DNA of 64,000 bases from Erigeron canadensis (taxonomy: Eukaryota; Streptophyta; Magnoliopsida; Asterales; Asteraceae), in contig NC_057764.1 of the NCBI RefSeq assembly GCF_010389155.1, forward strand, positions 6,448,001 to 6,512,000, written 5' to 3'. Both the position numbers and the translations under genes were made by a program. This document shows positions 34,213 to 45,512 of the stretch, one piece after another; the first letter of the stretch is position 1, and every line of letters begins with the position of its first letter. The notes under the pieces were generated by a model. The model worked only from the letters and a program-made list of their open reading frames with translations. It searched no databases and was not told the origin of the DNA.

Positions 34213-34855
34213 ATGGATAGGTTGAGTTGGAAAATTTACCGACGGAGGCGAATAGAGGCAGATTCATGTTACGTCGCAATGTTGCTAATTTTTATTCTAT
34301 TTGCCTTGATATTAGTTATTTATTACATAGCCAACTATATGTTAAATAATGGGCACCCAAATATACAAGCCATAGAGTTAGAATATATAAAACCGGAATA
34401 TAGTATAAACAAAACCACTATATCAATAGATGTAATGGTTAGTATTCGTGTTAATTTCAGCAAACCCCATAAGTTACTAGTGTATCCAAAGTTAGGCACG
34501 AACACCCTCATAGGTAAAGGCCGAAAGAAGAGTCAGATATTTGATGTTGTTACTAGCTAGTAGTGAATACAATATATCAGACACACAAGGGTGAAAGCTT
34601 GTGATGAACTTCCACTTCCATCAGACAGGCCTGCAAGAAGAGCAAACTCACACATTTCGAGAGATGATAGAACACGAACCTTATTGGTTGGTATTTGTCG
34701 GGGACTACAAGATGCGTCTCCAGTTGTCAAGGGCTATTGGATTTCCACATACTATGGGAGACCTGTATTTTCGTTGCGATTTTCGTTTCGTAAGTGTTCA
34801 GCTAGAGAAAATAGTTTCTAAAAGATGTATGACGACCAATAAACGTCTCGAATAA
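34213..34855 (+). pseudogene. NHL/LEA2-like membrane protein fragment (tentative)
   Basis: The first frame (34213-34560) has a basic N-terminus (residues 6-14), one hydrophobic helix (about 22-45) and then alternating beta-like sequence with N-K-T-T, as in plant NDR1/HIN1-like proteins of the LEA2 fold. A second frame (34601-34855) reads Y-K-M-R-L-Q-L-S-R, D-L-Y-F-R-C-D-F-R-F and a terminal S-K-R-C, resembling the last strands of that fold with its C-terminal Cys. They are separated by stops and about 40 bp, so either an unrecognised intron or a frameshift intervenes. NHL proteins act at the plasma membrane in defence and stress; this assignment is weak and based on pattern only. Confidence 0.35.
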
Positions 34856-35061
34856 CCGTCTGTATATATAATCTTGTTCTGGAATTTTGGGAATGGTCCT
34901 AAATTATATTACTTATATTGTATGATATCTATATATATCTATATATATATATGATAATGATAATAATAGCTATATATGCATCGTGTGTCGTTTTGTTCTT
35001 TTTTTTGTTTGTTCTGGGAATGGCATATATATGCTGAAATTGATCACATTCAGTAAGGGCA

Positions 35062-36038
35062 TGTAAGTCCCAAACTATTGTTAGATGGGTGCCGAAGACA
35101 CCTCTATGTTATTGGTGAGTGAACTTTGCAACACAATCAATTAATCTGAACTTGACCAGTTTAGATTGATTGTGTATCAGGTTAACTGGAGGTAAACTTA
35201 TTAAGGTGACAGTATGAATAAGTAAATACAATGCAATAATGTAAATGACAAGTATATAAATTGGTGAGACAATATGTATTTTTCAAGTGTATTTTATTTA
35301 TTAATTGTTTAAATAAAATACAAGGTTGTTGCGGAACCAAGATAATAGAAGAATGTAAATATCCTAACAACCAATGAAATACAATTGATCTAAACTTGGA
35401 AATTCTCCTAAACAATCGAAACACTTAGAGTTGTGAAATGTTCCTTTTTGCGATTGAGAGAATATTGCACAAGTTCACCAAAATTGCAGAATGTATGTAT
35501 TTGCAAAGTTGTGAAAATGCTTGTGCAAGGACCTCTATTTATAGTCGAAGTATGAGCATTGGGATCTCAACTTCGACGTACAAATATGGTTGACAGCACA
35601 CAAAAGTATTGTTAAATAATCCTTTGTGTGTGCTAAATAAAGTAAGACAAAAGGTTACTTTATTCAACCACTCTACATCTTTGCACTTTTATCCACAGAC
35701 AAGATTATTGTCCGGTTAAAAGGATGTAGTGTAAAAGGTCCTCCTCGTGATCAGTGTAAAGCTTTGTAAGAGTATTTACATTGGAGGATTCTCCAGTTGA
35801 TTGATCTGTTAGATTGTCAACTGGGCTTCGCTGCCATTGTCAATCTCTGTCTTTCATTTGTTGTCTTCGACTTCAACTGGAAGGTCTTCAGATTCTAGTC
35901 TTCAGATCTCAACTGGAGGAAGTCATCAGTTGCTTAAACTGTACACTGCAACTGGACTTCTAATATTTCGGACAATTCTTCATGCTCTCCAGATGCCGCT
36001 GGAGAGCTTCCAGTTTATAGCTAAAACTGGACCTAACA
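35062..36038 (-). mobile_element. Copia-type solo LTR, 977 bp, perfect 5-bp TSD
   Basis: The plus strand begins TGTAAGTCCC and ends ACCTAACA, with GGGCA on both sides (35057-35061 and 36039-36043). In its own minus orientation the TATA box is the complement of CTATTTATAG (35534-35543), and TTCCGCAACAACC lies downstream, as in copia R-U5 regions. There is no internal sequence, so this is a recombination product. Open frames inside (such as 35837-36382) cross its edge and are not genes. Confidence 0.9.
35790..36033. repeat. CAACTGGA/TCCAGTTG word array upstream of the LTR TATA box
   Basis: At least eight words: CTCCAGTTGA (35791), TCAACTGGG (35817), TCAACTGGA (35874), TCAACTGGA (35909), ATCAGTTGC (35926), GCAACTGGA (35948), CTCCAGATGCCGCTGGAG (35987-36004) and TCCAGTTT with AACTGGAC (36009, 36025). 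CAACTG is a known plant MYB core. The array ends about 250 bp upstream of the TATA box in LTR orientation. Confidence 0.85.
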
Positions 36039-36239
36039 GGGCAAATATATATAATCATTCCTCTTTAATCTTGCTTTTGTTTGCCACTTTATGTTATTCG
36101 TCCAACCCGTTCATTCATGTTATATTTATGGAAAAGTTTATGTCGTATATTCATGGTGATAACAATAAGTCTATAACAAGAAATTTAGCCCACCGAATAA
36201 CAAGCCTTACCGCTCCAACTTCTGCAAGAAATGATGAGT

Positions 36240-36286
36240 TGTTTTATTTATTTATTTATTTATTTATTTATTATTATTATTATTTT
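36240..36286. repeat. TTTA/TTA microsatellite
   Basis: A run of (TTTA)n followed by (TTA)n of nearly 50 bp. Confidence 0.9.
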
Positions 36287-36418
36287 TTGGTAAAAAGGCA
36301 TTTGACTTTTAGAAAAATTCTCCTAAATAAAGAAATGACTTGTGTACACGACATTCCGGATTTCACTCTACAAGAAAATTAGTAAGAATCCCAAATCAAA
36401 AGTATATAAAATACTAAT

Positions 36419-37629
36419 GAGTAAAATTATACTTTTCGTCCCTGAACTTAGCATGTTTTTCACTTTTCGTCGCTTAGTGAAACAACTACAATTTTAACCT
36501 TAAAGTTGACAGATTTTTTCAATTATCGTCCCTCGCCAAACGTCGTTAAGTTTCAGCCGTTAAGTCGGACATGTGCAAAACACGTGAGGGACTGTAACTG
36601 CAAAAAATGACAAGTTCAAGGACGAAAACTGAAATTTACTTTTCAGTTGTCATCATCTTCATCTTCTCCAGCTGACTTTCATCGGAAAATTCGCCGAAAA
36701 ACATAAAATGTTGATATCTTACTCGTTTCTTCGAATTAATGATGAAACCACCACCAAACTTCTCAAAATTAATTTCCGCACGAATCCTAACCAAAAAAAA
36801 ATCTTAAAATGCCGATATTTCATGAAATATAAATGAAAAGCATCGGAAATGAAATTGTAACCAAGACCTAGTTGACCAAAAAAATCAACAAACTAGCATG
36901 GAACTTGTACGAACTGACAACTTTGAGTGCGAATAAACTATAACCGAAACGAGATCCAATGAATCGGTTGTCACACCCAAATTCTTTGTACCTCAATCTA
37001 CTAATCTAACTATTGTAACAACTTAATAACCTTAACGATTGACCAGTAAACTATATCGAAAACCTTACGATGAAACTAACATCTAACTAAATTGGAAAAA
37101 AGTGAAAGGTAACGAATCACTATGAAACTTAACACAATACTAGATGAATCAATAGTAAACTTGTAACAACTTTCAGAATGAGATTTCGACGTAAGGATTT
37201 CACGAACAACGGATTTAAAGTTTCTATACAAAATATAGAACAACAAATTTTTTTGGTTAGGATTCGTGCGGAAATTAATTTTGAGAAGTTTGGTGGTGGT
37301 TTCGTGGTCTAATTCGAAGAAACGAGTAAGATATCAACATTTTATGTTTTTCGGCGAATTTTCCGATGAAAGTCAGCTGGAGAAGATGAAGATGATGACA
37401 ACTGAAAAGTAAATTTCAGTTTTCGTCCTTGAACTTGTCATTTTTTGCACTTTCAGTCCCTCACGTGTTTTGCACGTGTCCGACTTAACGGCTGAAACTT
37501 AACAACGTTTGGCGAGGGACAATGAGTGAAAAAATCTGCCAACTTTAAGGTCAAAATTGTAATTTTTTCACTTAAGGGACAAAAAGTAAAAAACGTGCCA
37601 ACTTCAGGGACGAAAAGTGTAATTTACTC
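36419..37629. mobile_element. Mutator-like foldback element, 1211 bp
   Basis: Very long inverted arms of about 380 bp (36419-36800 and 37247-37629) share GTAAATTTCAGTTTTCGTCC-like and GTCATCATCTTCATCTTC blocks in opposite orientation. The flanks AATACTAAT (36410-36418) and AATACTAAA (37630-37638) agree at 8 of 9, as expected for Mutator-type duplications. The unique centre is about 450 bp and has no ORF. Confidence 0.87.
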
Positions 37630-37638
37630 AATACTAAA

Positions 37639-38727
37639 ATAGAAGTTCTTGGCATAAATGCTTTTTACAATCTGGAACAAAATGAATAAGAGTTCGGAAT
37701 TAAGAGGCCCATTATTCTCACAATCATTTGCACTCACAGGCCCATCCCCTTTCTTGATTAATCCAAATATCCATTAGCGCAATATCCTTTTTACTTAGTA
37801 GCCCACCAAGCAATAAAGACTCATATATCAAATCCATAAACCCAGAAGAGTTTGTAATGGATCAGTTAGGACTTTAGGGGTTTAAACTCCTGATAATGTA
37901 TAATTAAAACTTTCCAAAACATGATCTCTTTTTCCATTCTATCGTCGCCGATGTCTAAACAAACAGATTGCCAATTTCGATTCTTTAACACAAATAGTTC
38001 AAATTTCAAACAAACCTTCATAACATGATGTAAGCAAACATTATCCAAAATCAAATTCCACACAGAATTTAAGCAACAATGACCATTCCCTCCAAACTTG
38101 AAGCTTATATAAAATTTGACCCAAAGAGTTAATTCCTTTTAAATCAAATTTCATTGAGATAATGTATACCCATTGGTGTTGTAAACATAAACAATTCTCC
38201 TCAAAGTAAATGTCATTAGAAGCAATTTCCGTTTGCTAAAACATAAATGCACTAAAAAATCAGCCCCTTCTACCTTCCAAATACCACTTCTGAACCATTG
38301 GTCTAAAATGGTCAATCCTTCCATACCAAATCACACTCAAAGAACAAGTGTTAAATAGATAAGGTGGAACCGGTACAGTAAGATGACAAAGTAACAAGCA
38401 CATGTATGTGTTAATGGCTGCAGCTCTTGATATTATTTTTGTATCAGAGATATGGGTCGCCAAATCGAGTTTCTGAATTCCTGAATGTATTAACACCACC
38501 ACTACCGCGCCATTTTACCTAAACAAAAATGTTAATTTATGAAGTTAAAATGATTGATAGAATAAATTGTACAAGCCGAAAGCAATTACTTAGGATGTAG
38601 TCTCCAACTTAACCACCTTACCTTAGTGCACCATGCCGCATGAAGGCCATCTTGGTAAATGTAAACTATTGTATACACCAGTTATAGATACTATATAAAA
38701 TTTTCATTTTATTATATAAAATTCACA
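37639..38727. other. Intergenic DNA with weak minus-strand coding texture
   Basis: Minus-strand frames around 38502-38260 and 38063-37866 read as ordinary-composition protein broken by stops, such as W-Y-G-R-I-D-H-F-R-P-M-V-Q-K-W. I do not recognise a family; it may be a decayed gene or element pol. Confidence 0.3.
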
Positions 38728-38893
38728 TTAGCATGTTGCTCCTACAACACAACAAAGGCACATGGTGCCACGACACCCTGAATATTCTATACCGTCTTCT
38801 ATAGGCACAATATGTATGCAAGCTTCACCACAACGATGTTAAGTGCATTTGTATGGTTCAAAATCTATAGTATAAAGACAAAGATCATCACCG
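38728..38893 (-). pseudogene. Cysteine-rich (defensin-like) peptide exon 2, copy A
   Basis: The minus strand reads D-L-C-L-Y-T-I-D-F, then C-T-stop-H-R-C, then G-E-A-C-I-H-I-V-P, then G-C-R-G-T-M-C-L-C-C and ends A-T-C-stop at 38728. It has the Cys spacing of a small secreted DEFL-type peptide. One in-frame TAA at 38839-38841 breaks it, the splice acceptor is lost and no exon 1 signal peptide is found upstream, although upstream DNA (39720-40035) is homologous to the promoter region of copy B. DEFL peptides are typically secreted antimicrobial or pollen-pistil signalling molecules; the exact role is unknown. Confidence 0.65.
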
Positions 38894-40090
38894 GAATAGT
38901 AAATTAAATTCTTTGAATCTTATTAACAATTGTTATGCTAGCCATTATATATACAACAATTCAAAATTAAACTACTACAGTGACGGCTTGTCGGCTTTTA
39001 ACTGGCTTAATTGCCTTCTAACCGGCTCAGTTGAATAGGGTTAAATGACATTTGTAACCCTTGATCTTCTACCACTTTCGGCGACTTTCTCCTTCATCTC
39101 TTCTCTTCAACTCTCTCTATTATCCCCACTTTCTCTTCTTGTTTCTCATCTGTTACATCCATCGCCGACTTCTATTTTCTGAGATCTTGCCTTCTTGCGT
39201 TTTCTATTCTTTTCTACCACATTCATAAGCTTCTTAGTAGCTCTGATATTTTGATTGCAAAAGTATTTTGTGTATATCTTCTTACATGTCTTATTTGAAT
39301 TCATGGTTTCATGTTCCGGGATCTCTTCTTCTCTTCTTTAATTTAAAGGTATTTACTATTTATTTTTATTGTAGATTTTGATTAGGTTCCACTTCTATCT
39401 AATATTGATTGTTTTTATTAACATTGTTTTTATAAATACGAATTCCGTTTTCTTTGTTATAGCGTGTATAAATAAAGTTGTTATATCAAATGTAACAACA
39501 ATTCAAAAGACTTTTTTTCTTCTCACTTTTCAATCTTTGTGAAGCATTAAATTGCTACAACTTGACATACACATTATTTTTATTTTCTACTAATATTCTA
39601 GATATGTGGTAAGGTCATTTGATTGAGAGAATAATACGATCATAGGTAAACTTTATTTATAACTTTTTCTTAAGATAACTTATTATAAAGGAATTGGAAA
39701 TAAATAGATAATTGTAAACGTTTTTTTATCGATAGAAGGAATGGTTTTTAGGAGGGTTAGTGGTTCAATGGACACAGCAGGTCTTGTTTGAACCTATAAA
39801 ATGATAATTAATAAATACAAAAAAGAAAAAAAGTTTCAACAAAACTATTACCAAAGAACATAGACTTTATTTTATTACCTGCTTATTACCATCATATATA
39901 CTTGGTATATTAGGTATTTATAGCATTTATCATAATGATAACGATAAATTTAATATATTAATTGGATTGTTAGTAATCAAATTCACTTATATACACATGT
40001 ACTAAAAGAAATAAATTCGTCACCTTTCTTTCTTAAGTTTTTTGTCTATTGTTCAATTAGCTTATTACCCGCGTAATACGCGGGATACAT
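38894..40090. other. Flank of the copy A peptide gene, duplicated at 49-50 kb
   Basis: About 39720-40035 aligns with 49670-50045: both contain AGGGTTAGT, AACCTATAAAATGATA-like, TATTTATA and GGATTGTTAGTAATCAAATT-like blocks in the same order. The exon 1 of copy B has no counterpart. At 40068-40085 ACCCGCGTAATACGCGGG is a Helitron-like hairpin. Confidence 0.5.
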
Positions 40091-41399
40091 ACATTGTTTA
40101 TATTAAAAAACTTTTAATTTATACTACTATATAAAGATTATATATATACCCCTTGTTGAATAGAAGAGTTGCGAAATGACTATTTAACCTTAATGAATAT
40201 GAGTCCTTTATCTTCTAATTATTTTCACACCACCTTTACAATTACAACAACCTGCGTCATTCGACATCACCACCACCAATAGTCGCCACCATCACCACCC
40301 GTTGCCGAGACCACCAACCACTATCATGGTCACAGTCGCATTTGACCAAAATACCCTTAATGAATTAAATAACATCAACCCTTAATATTAAATTACATCA
40401 CTAGTCCATTATATTATAAAAAATATCTCTACTTATTCCACTTTAAATCAAATACTTTTAGCTACACCAATTGATGCCGCCACCACCGTCACCATCCGTC
40501 TCCCCCATCACACCATTGTCATCACCGTCTTGTCGCTGCATGGCGCGGGTAACATGCTCGTGTATGAAAATGATTAACATCTAAATAAATTATTATAAAT
40601 TTTAAACCACAATAATAATGTCATGTTCTTTGTCGTTGAAAAATATTAACAAATAATGTTGTCATCCATAAAAAACTAAAAAATATGCATGGAACACTTA
40701 TATTTCAATAAGTGTGTAAAAAAAGGGTGAATGTCCGGAAACTCCTTAGTCCTGTAGATGAATTTTTCCTTTCAAGCTAGCGACCCTGCAACGCTGTCTG
40801 ACGGTGAGATCCCAAGTTCGTCATTATGTTAGTTATGATATATTAAATACATATCACTATTAACAGTAAGTTATAACTACATAACTTGTACTTATATATT
40901 AGGAGCACCAAAGGTGTATACATAAAAATACAATATAATATATAAATGATTTTATTAATTTTCAAGTTATATACTTAAAGGACTACAAATTGTACTAAAA
41001 GAAATAAATTAAAAAAAAACTTTATAAGCTACATTTATATTTATAAAATTATGAGGACCAAAAAATTTATTGACTAACTTTTTAGTCAATGATGATGTTA
41101 TCAAAGAAATCTATTGGTAGAGAATAAGAGATGAATTTCAACCAATGATCATTACTTTTCTAATTTAGAATTAAGGTTTTTCTTTTAATATATGTTAAAA
41201 ATTCGTTTTTTTTTTTAAATATTATATTCTTATCCCTTGTATATGAGTTGGTTATTTTAAAAAATATTTTTATATGGAAAAATAAAAATATTATTTTTAC
41301 CCATTATGCAATTTAAAAACACTAGAACAATTTGACTAAAAGACTTGCAAATATTTTCAACTCATTTACATTGCTAATGGCCATGAACCAAGACTTTCA
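40091..41399. other. Helitron-like debris and AT-rich DNA
   Basis: CACCACCA-rich stretches (40258-40320 and 40475-40530) and a GCATGGCGCGGGTAAC hairpin end (40536-40552) resemble the 3' ends of non-autonomous Helitrons such as the one at 41400-41814. A clear CTRR end is missing. The rest is AT-rich without coding signal. Confidence 0.4.
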
Positions 41400-41814
41400 T
41401 CTATACTCCCTTAATAAGCAAACTACCCCACCTCTCTTTTAACATCTCTACTTTTAAAATGTCTTTTATGCTCTCCTAATTTACACTACCATATTTTTTC
41501 TCCATCACGCTCATTACACACACATACGTTCATCCGATTTCCGATTTTCTCTCCCTCCCCCTTCTCTAATTTTCTCCCCCCATAAACACCATCCACCACC
41601 GCCCCAAATACCACCATCCACCGCCGCAATCCACCTTCTATGTACGCTATCCCCCATAAACACCATCCACCACCGCCCCAAAACCACCATCAAACCACCA
41701 TCCACCGCCGCCGGCTTATTTTTTTTTTCTTTTTCATCGTCGCCGCCCCACAAACCACCATCAAACCACCGGCGTTTTTTTTTATTTCCCGCTGCATCGC
41801 GCGGGTACAACGCT
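41400..41814 (+). mobile_element. Non-autonomous Helitron with CCACCATCA repeats
   Basis: It starts A|TCTATACTCCCTTAATAAGC, the plant Helitron 5' motif, and ends with a GC hairpin (GCTGCATCGCGCGGGTAC, about 41791-41808) followed by AACGCTA. A duplicated block CCCCCATAAACACCATCCAC (41576 and 41651) and CCACCGCC repeats fill the second half, creating spurious ORFs on both strands. The terminal CTAT departs from CTRR, so the exact 3' end is uncertain. Confidence 0.65.
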
Positions 41815-42113
41815 ATTTCATCAAGTTACGTTTCACAATGAAATGGGTGTGAAACGGGTCATTTCCCCTTTTGCCAAAACGACCCAAACCTTCATTTTGA
41901 GCTTTAAACTTACAAACAAAGTCACCAACACCGATATATACAAATTCTACATCTACAAGTTTAAAATACCAAATTTATACCAAGATCTATATGAGTTGGG
42001 ATGAACTAAGTGTCTACACAAAAACTCTATTCTTCCTCGAATGGATAATATACCTTCGAAGACTCCTAGCAACTTATTCTTACGACTTCAAATCAACAAC
42101 GTAAAATGGGTAA
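41815..42113. other. Short intergenic stretch
   Basis: No recognised feature. Confidence 0.4.
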
Positions 42114-42747
42114 TATAACACCCCGCTTAACCACAAACAATATTGTTCGCTTTGCCCGCAGGCTCACGACTTTGTTTCTGGTTGCTTGGGTAAAGCTCCT
42201 AAAAGGGTCACCCATTCTAGTACTACTCTCGCCCGAGCACGCTTGACTGTGGAATTCTCTTCTCATCCTCAGCCAATGCGCCCAAAACGAGTTCTATTAT
42301 GTAAGACGAATGATGTCACTAATACCCAGGATTCCCCTTGTGTGTTAGCGATTTATGCTTTCACACCCCCTCAACTCAACTCAACGTCCTCGTTGAGTTA
42401 TGCAAGTGCGTTATACACTCCTAACAATCCCAAGAGTTGCTCTGAACTACTTGTAACACCCCGCCTTACCACATCACAGTAGTGTCTGCTTTGACTGCAG
42501 GCTCACGGCTTTGTTTCTGGTTGCTCGGGAAAACATCCCAGAAGAGTCGCCCATTTAGCATTGTTACCGCCTCGAGCACGCTTTGGCTGTGGATTAGAAG
42601 AGAACTCCACAGTTAAGCGTGCTCGGGGCGGCAGCAAATGCCAAATGGGTGACCCTTCTGGGAAGTTTGCCCGAGCAACTGGGAACCAAGTCGTGAGCTT
42701 GCGGGCAAAGCGGACAATATTGTGTTGTGATAAGACGAGGTGTTACA
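42114..42747 (-). mobile_element. Cassandra-type TRIM with 5S rRNA-like LTRs (copy 1)
   Basis: On the minus strand the upper LTR (42747-42452, TGTAACACC...GGTGTTACA) is followed by a primer-site variant GTAGTTCAGAGCAAC (about 42437-42451), a short internal region and a lower LTR ending near 42114. The lower LTR contains 5S rRNA-like sequence on the minus strand (about 42256-42190) with the conserved AGTCAAGCGTGCTCGGGCG and GTAGTACTAG landmarks. The upper LTR instead carries two 5S-like stretches in opposite orientation (42525-42593 minus, 42600-42680 plus), so it looks like an inverted duplication. TRIMs encode no protein; the 5S part could supply internal pol III promoter boxes. Confidence 0.82.
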
Positions 42748-43119
42748 TTTAAACATCTAAAAGATAAGTGAGTTCTTAGTAAATAAACTTGCATATCATC
42801 ATATATACGAAGAAGGGCCAACGTACAAAGGACTATCACATGTAGCCTATGGCACCGTCGTACCATATCTACATGTTCACCTTTGCACTTAATGCATTAC
42901 ATGGATCCAAATAGAAAACCGACCAAATGTCTTTTCATTTTACAATAAATTAGAAATGTAAATGACTTAAAATCAAAGTAATTGCCTACTTAACAAATAT
43001 AGATAACTAAAACTGGAGTTGTAAATATGCAAATGGGACGTGGAGTGAAAGACCGAATCTTAATACTATCTCCATGCAACCCACTGTTCCACTATATAAC
43101 TCATACCAAAATTTGAAAC
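42748..43119. other. Intergenic DNA
   Basis: No recognised feature. Short minus-strand frames near 42594-42866 run over the TRIM and are not genes. Confidence 0.4.
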
Positions 43120-43298
43120 AAAACTTAACTGCTCAGTGCCGCCTTCTGCGGGTTTTGAGCCCCAATACCTTGACGGTGTATGGAGGAGGTTAAGATGTAG
43201 GCAGACCTTACCTCTACCTAAGTAGAGAGGCTGCTTCCAGTTTCTACCTAAATGGTAGAAAAGGCCCTCCAACCTTTGCATGGGATGAGGATCGAACT
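43120..43298 (-). mobile_element. Au-like SINE, truncated by a copia insertion
   Basis: Same family as 18880-19089: shared CAGTGCCGCCTTCTGCGGGT-like 3' end, CGGTGTATGGAGGAGGTTAA and the B-box complement GGATCGAAC at about 43289-43297. The tRNA-like 5' end is cut exactly where the copia LTR begins (43299). Confidence 0.8.
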
Positions 43299-43531
43299 GT
43301 TAGACAATGTGGGATCAGAAATCAATTCATCACTTCCCTAAGATACAAGGTCGAGACTTGAAGCCCACATTAACAAGAATTGGTCAAGAACAAGGCCCAA
43401 GGTCCAAATTAGAGTCGGTCTATTTAGACCTAAGTTTCCAAATATAGTTTCAATTCTTGTATAAATATAGATATCATGTAAGACGATTTATATCAATGAA
43501 AAATAACCTCAATCAAATCCATTCGTTGACA
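43299..43531 (+). repeat. 5' LTR of copia 2 (233 bp)
   Basis: Begins TGTTAGACAATGTGGGATCA and ends CATTCGTTGACA, with a TATA-like GTATAAATATAG near 43460. It is followed directly by the primer complement TGGTATCAGAGCC at 43532-43544. Confidence 0.88.
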
Positions 43532-43617
43532 TGGTATCAGAGCCACTAATCGACTGGGGCATCATCATCTACCTTTAATCTCCAATTTATATCACCTAAA
43601 TCGAAACTTAAACCACC

Positions 43618-45512
43618 ATGGCCGAAGGGGCCGGCGGTTCTGGAAGCGACTTGGCATTACAACTGGCAAATTTCTTCCAAAACAACAATCAACAATCTCA
43701 AAATCCCAAACTATCCGACAATCTCAAAATCAATCTCAAGCTCAACAGTCAAAACTATGCCCTGTGGGCTCGAATGATTCGAGTGGCCATAGGCGGAAAA
43801 TCAAAAAATTTATTAAATCACTTAACCAACTTACCGTCTGAGTAAAAACCTCATCCGAGCAGTATCAAACATGGGAACAAGAGGATCTTATTGTATTCCC
43901 TTGGCTCATCCAAAATATAGAACCAAATATTGTCGGAAACTTAACTGAATTTTCCACCGCCAAAGAGCTATGGGATGCCCTTGTCACGACTTATAGCAGT
44001 GGCAAGGATAAGCTACAAGCTTACAATCTCCATGTGAAAGCCAACGAAATTAAACAAGCCAATAAATCCATAGAAGATTTTTGGATTTCACTTCAAGGGG
44101 TATGGGGCGAGATTGATCGCATTGACCCCAATCCAATGAAGTGTTCTGAGGACATCAAAGCTTACAACACGATTCGATCCAATCAAAAATTGTTTCAATT
44201 TTTGAGCGGATTAGATCGACAATTTGAATCGGTGAAAAGGGAAATCCTTCGCACCGATCCTTTGCCGGCGGCTGAGGCTGCATATGCTACCATTCAAAAA
44301 AAGGCCGCTCACCAAAAGATTTTGGGAGCAACCACCACCGCCGTCGAAGAAGCACAAGGCATAGCCACTGGTTTGGTGGCTAAGGAAGAAGATGGGTTCG
44401 GGTTTGCCGCCAAACGATTCAATCGGGTTAGTTACAAACCAAAACCCATGTTTCAAGATGACAAGGCAGATCTTTCATGTGATGAATGTGGCATGAAAAG
44501 ACATACCAAAGATCAGTGTTTTCGATTATTTGGGTATCCGGCATTGTGGGTGGACAACAATAAAGACCGTCGATATAACCCATCAGAAAAAGCAAAATCC
44601 TCTACCGCTCGAACTAACCCCACAAAAGAAAGCAGTAGCAGTGATGGCCGGAAAACGGAGAAAGGTTTCGGTGGGGTCGCGGCGGCCAAGGTAGAAGATG
44701 GGGAAGGGTTTTCAATAATGGATGGTAAGAAGAAAGAGTTTTGGTCTAAGCAATACCAGAGACACACACATATAAAGTCAAGATTACAAGAACAACAAAA
44801 AAATCTCTATCCACTACCTATATATAATAATAAATCTAATTATATAGGAAACCCTAGTGGGTCAAGTGTTGGGCTCGGGTATGTTGTTGGGCCAGGGAGT
44901 ATTCGTAGGCCAAATTCATTAGCAAAGGGGTTCGTGGCCCAAACTGATCACTCTAAATCGAATGGGTCATGGATTTTCGATTGTGGTGCTACCGACACTA
45001 TGACCTATGATATATCAGATTTTTCTGTTTTTTCGAAACCGAGGAAAACTCATATTGAAGCTGCTAATAAAGGGAAAATGGATGTTATGAATGGAGGATC
45101 TGTTATGATTTCTCCAAACATTAATTTAACTAATTGTCTTTGTGTTCCGTCTTTGTCTCACAAACTTTTGTCCATAAGTCATGTGACAAAGGAACTTAAT
45201 TGCTCAGTTCTCATGCATCCAACGTTTTGTTTGTTACAGGATATCAGGACGGGACGGATCATTGGGCGTGGTACTGAGAAAGGAGGACTGTATTATGTTG
45301 ATGAAGTTACAAAAGGTGGGAGTGTCATGCTTGCTCATGGGACTAGCGAAAGAGAAGCATGGTTATGGCATAGAAGATTGGGGCATCCGTCAGTTAGTTA
45401 TTTACATGTTTTGTTTCCGAAACTTTTCCCATTGAATAAAAAGATTGATTGTGAAACTTGCATTTTAGCAAAAAGTCATAGGCAAACTTTTAAACCTCTG
45501 AAATCGTTTTAG
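43618..45512 (+). pseudogene. Copia Gag-protease-GAG_pre-integrase, frameshifted and truncated
   Basis: The ATG at 43618 starts M-A-E-G-A-G-G and a Gag N-terminus with L-N-S-Q-N-Y-A-L-W-A-R-M (UBN2-type). A frameshift near 43840 moves the reading to the frame that runs to 45512. That frame shows W-D-A-L-V-T-T-Y-S and a zinc knuckle C-x2-C-x4-H-x4-C (C-D-E-C to D-Q-C, about 44480-44520). It continues with the protease site W-I-F-D-C-G-A-T-D-T (about 44972) and the integrase zinc region W-H-R-R-L-G-H-P with C-E-T-C. It stops at TAG just before the integrase DDE core. With one break and a 3' truncation it cannot transpose by itself. Confidence 0.88.

Larger units (their letters stand above)
43299..45512 (+). 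mobile_element. Ty1/copia retrotransposon 2, 5' half (Ale-like)
   Basis: A short 5' LTR (43299-43531), a primer site and a Gag-protease-GAG_pre-integrase frame, after which the integrase core, RT, RNase H and 3' LTR are all missing. The short LTR suits the Ale/Retrofit lineage, which is inference. It inserted into a SINE. Confidence 0.85.

Noticed and set aside
35837..36382. 181-residue plus-strand ORF
   Set aside because: It crosses the end of a solo LTR with a perfect target duplication and ends in a microsatellite; not a gene.
38260..38502. Minus-strand ORF as a possible gene
   Set aside because: No motif recognised, and neighbouring frames are broken; kept only as weak coding texture.
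41514..41852. Open frames with Pro/His- or Gly/Trp-rich translations
   Set aside because: Low-complexity CCACCATCA repeats in a Helitron produce open frames on both strands.
42525..42680. Genuine 5S rRNA gene
   Set aside because: The 5S-like blocks are partial, diverged and embedded in LTR-like ends with a primer site, so a Cassandra-type TRIM explains them better.
42186..42866. Short ORFs on both strands near the 5S-like sequence
   Set aside because: They overlap TRIM LTRs with 5S-like structure; no protein homology.
43066..43281. Minus-strand ORF
   Set aside because: Lies within the Au-like SINE, which is non-coding.
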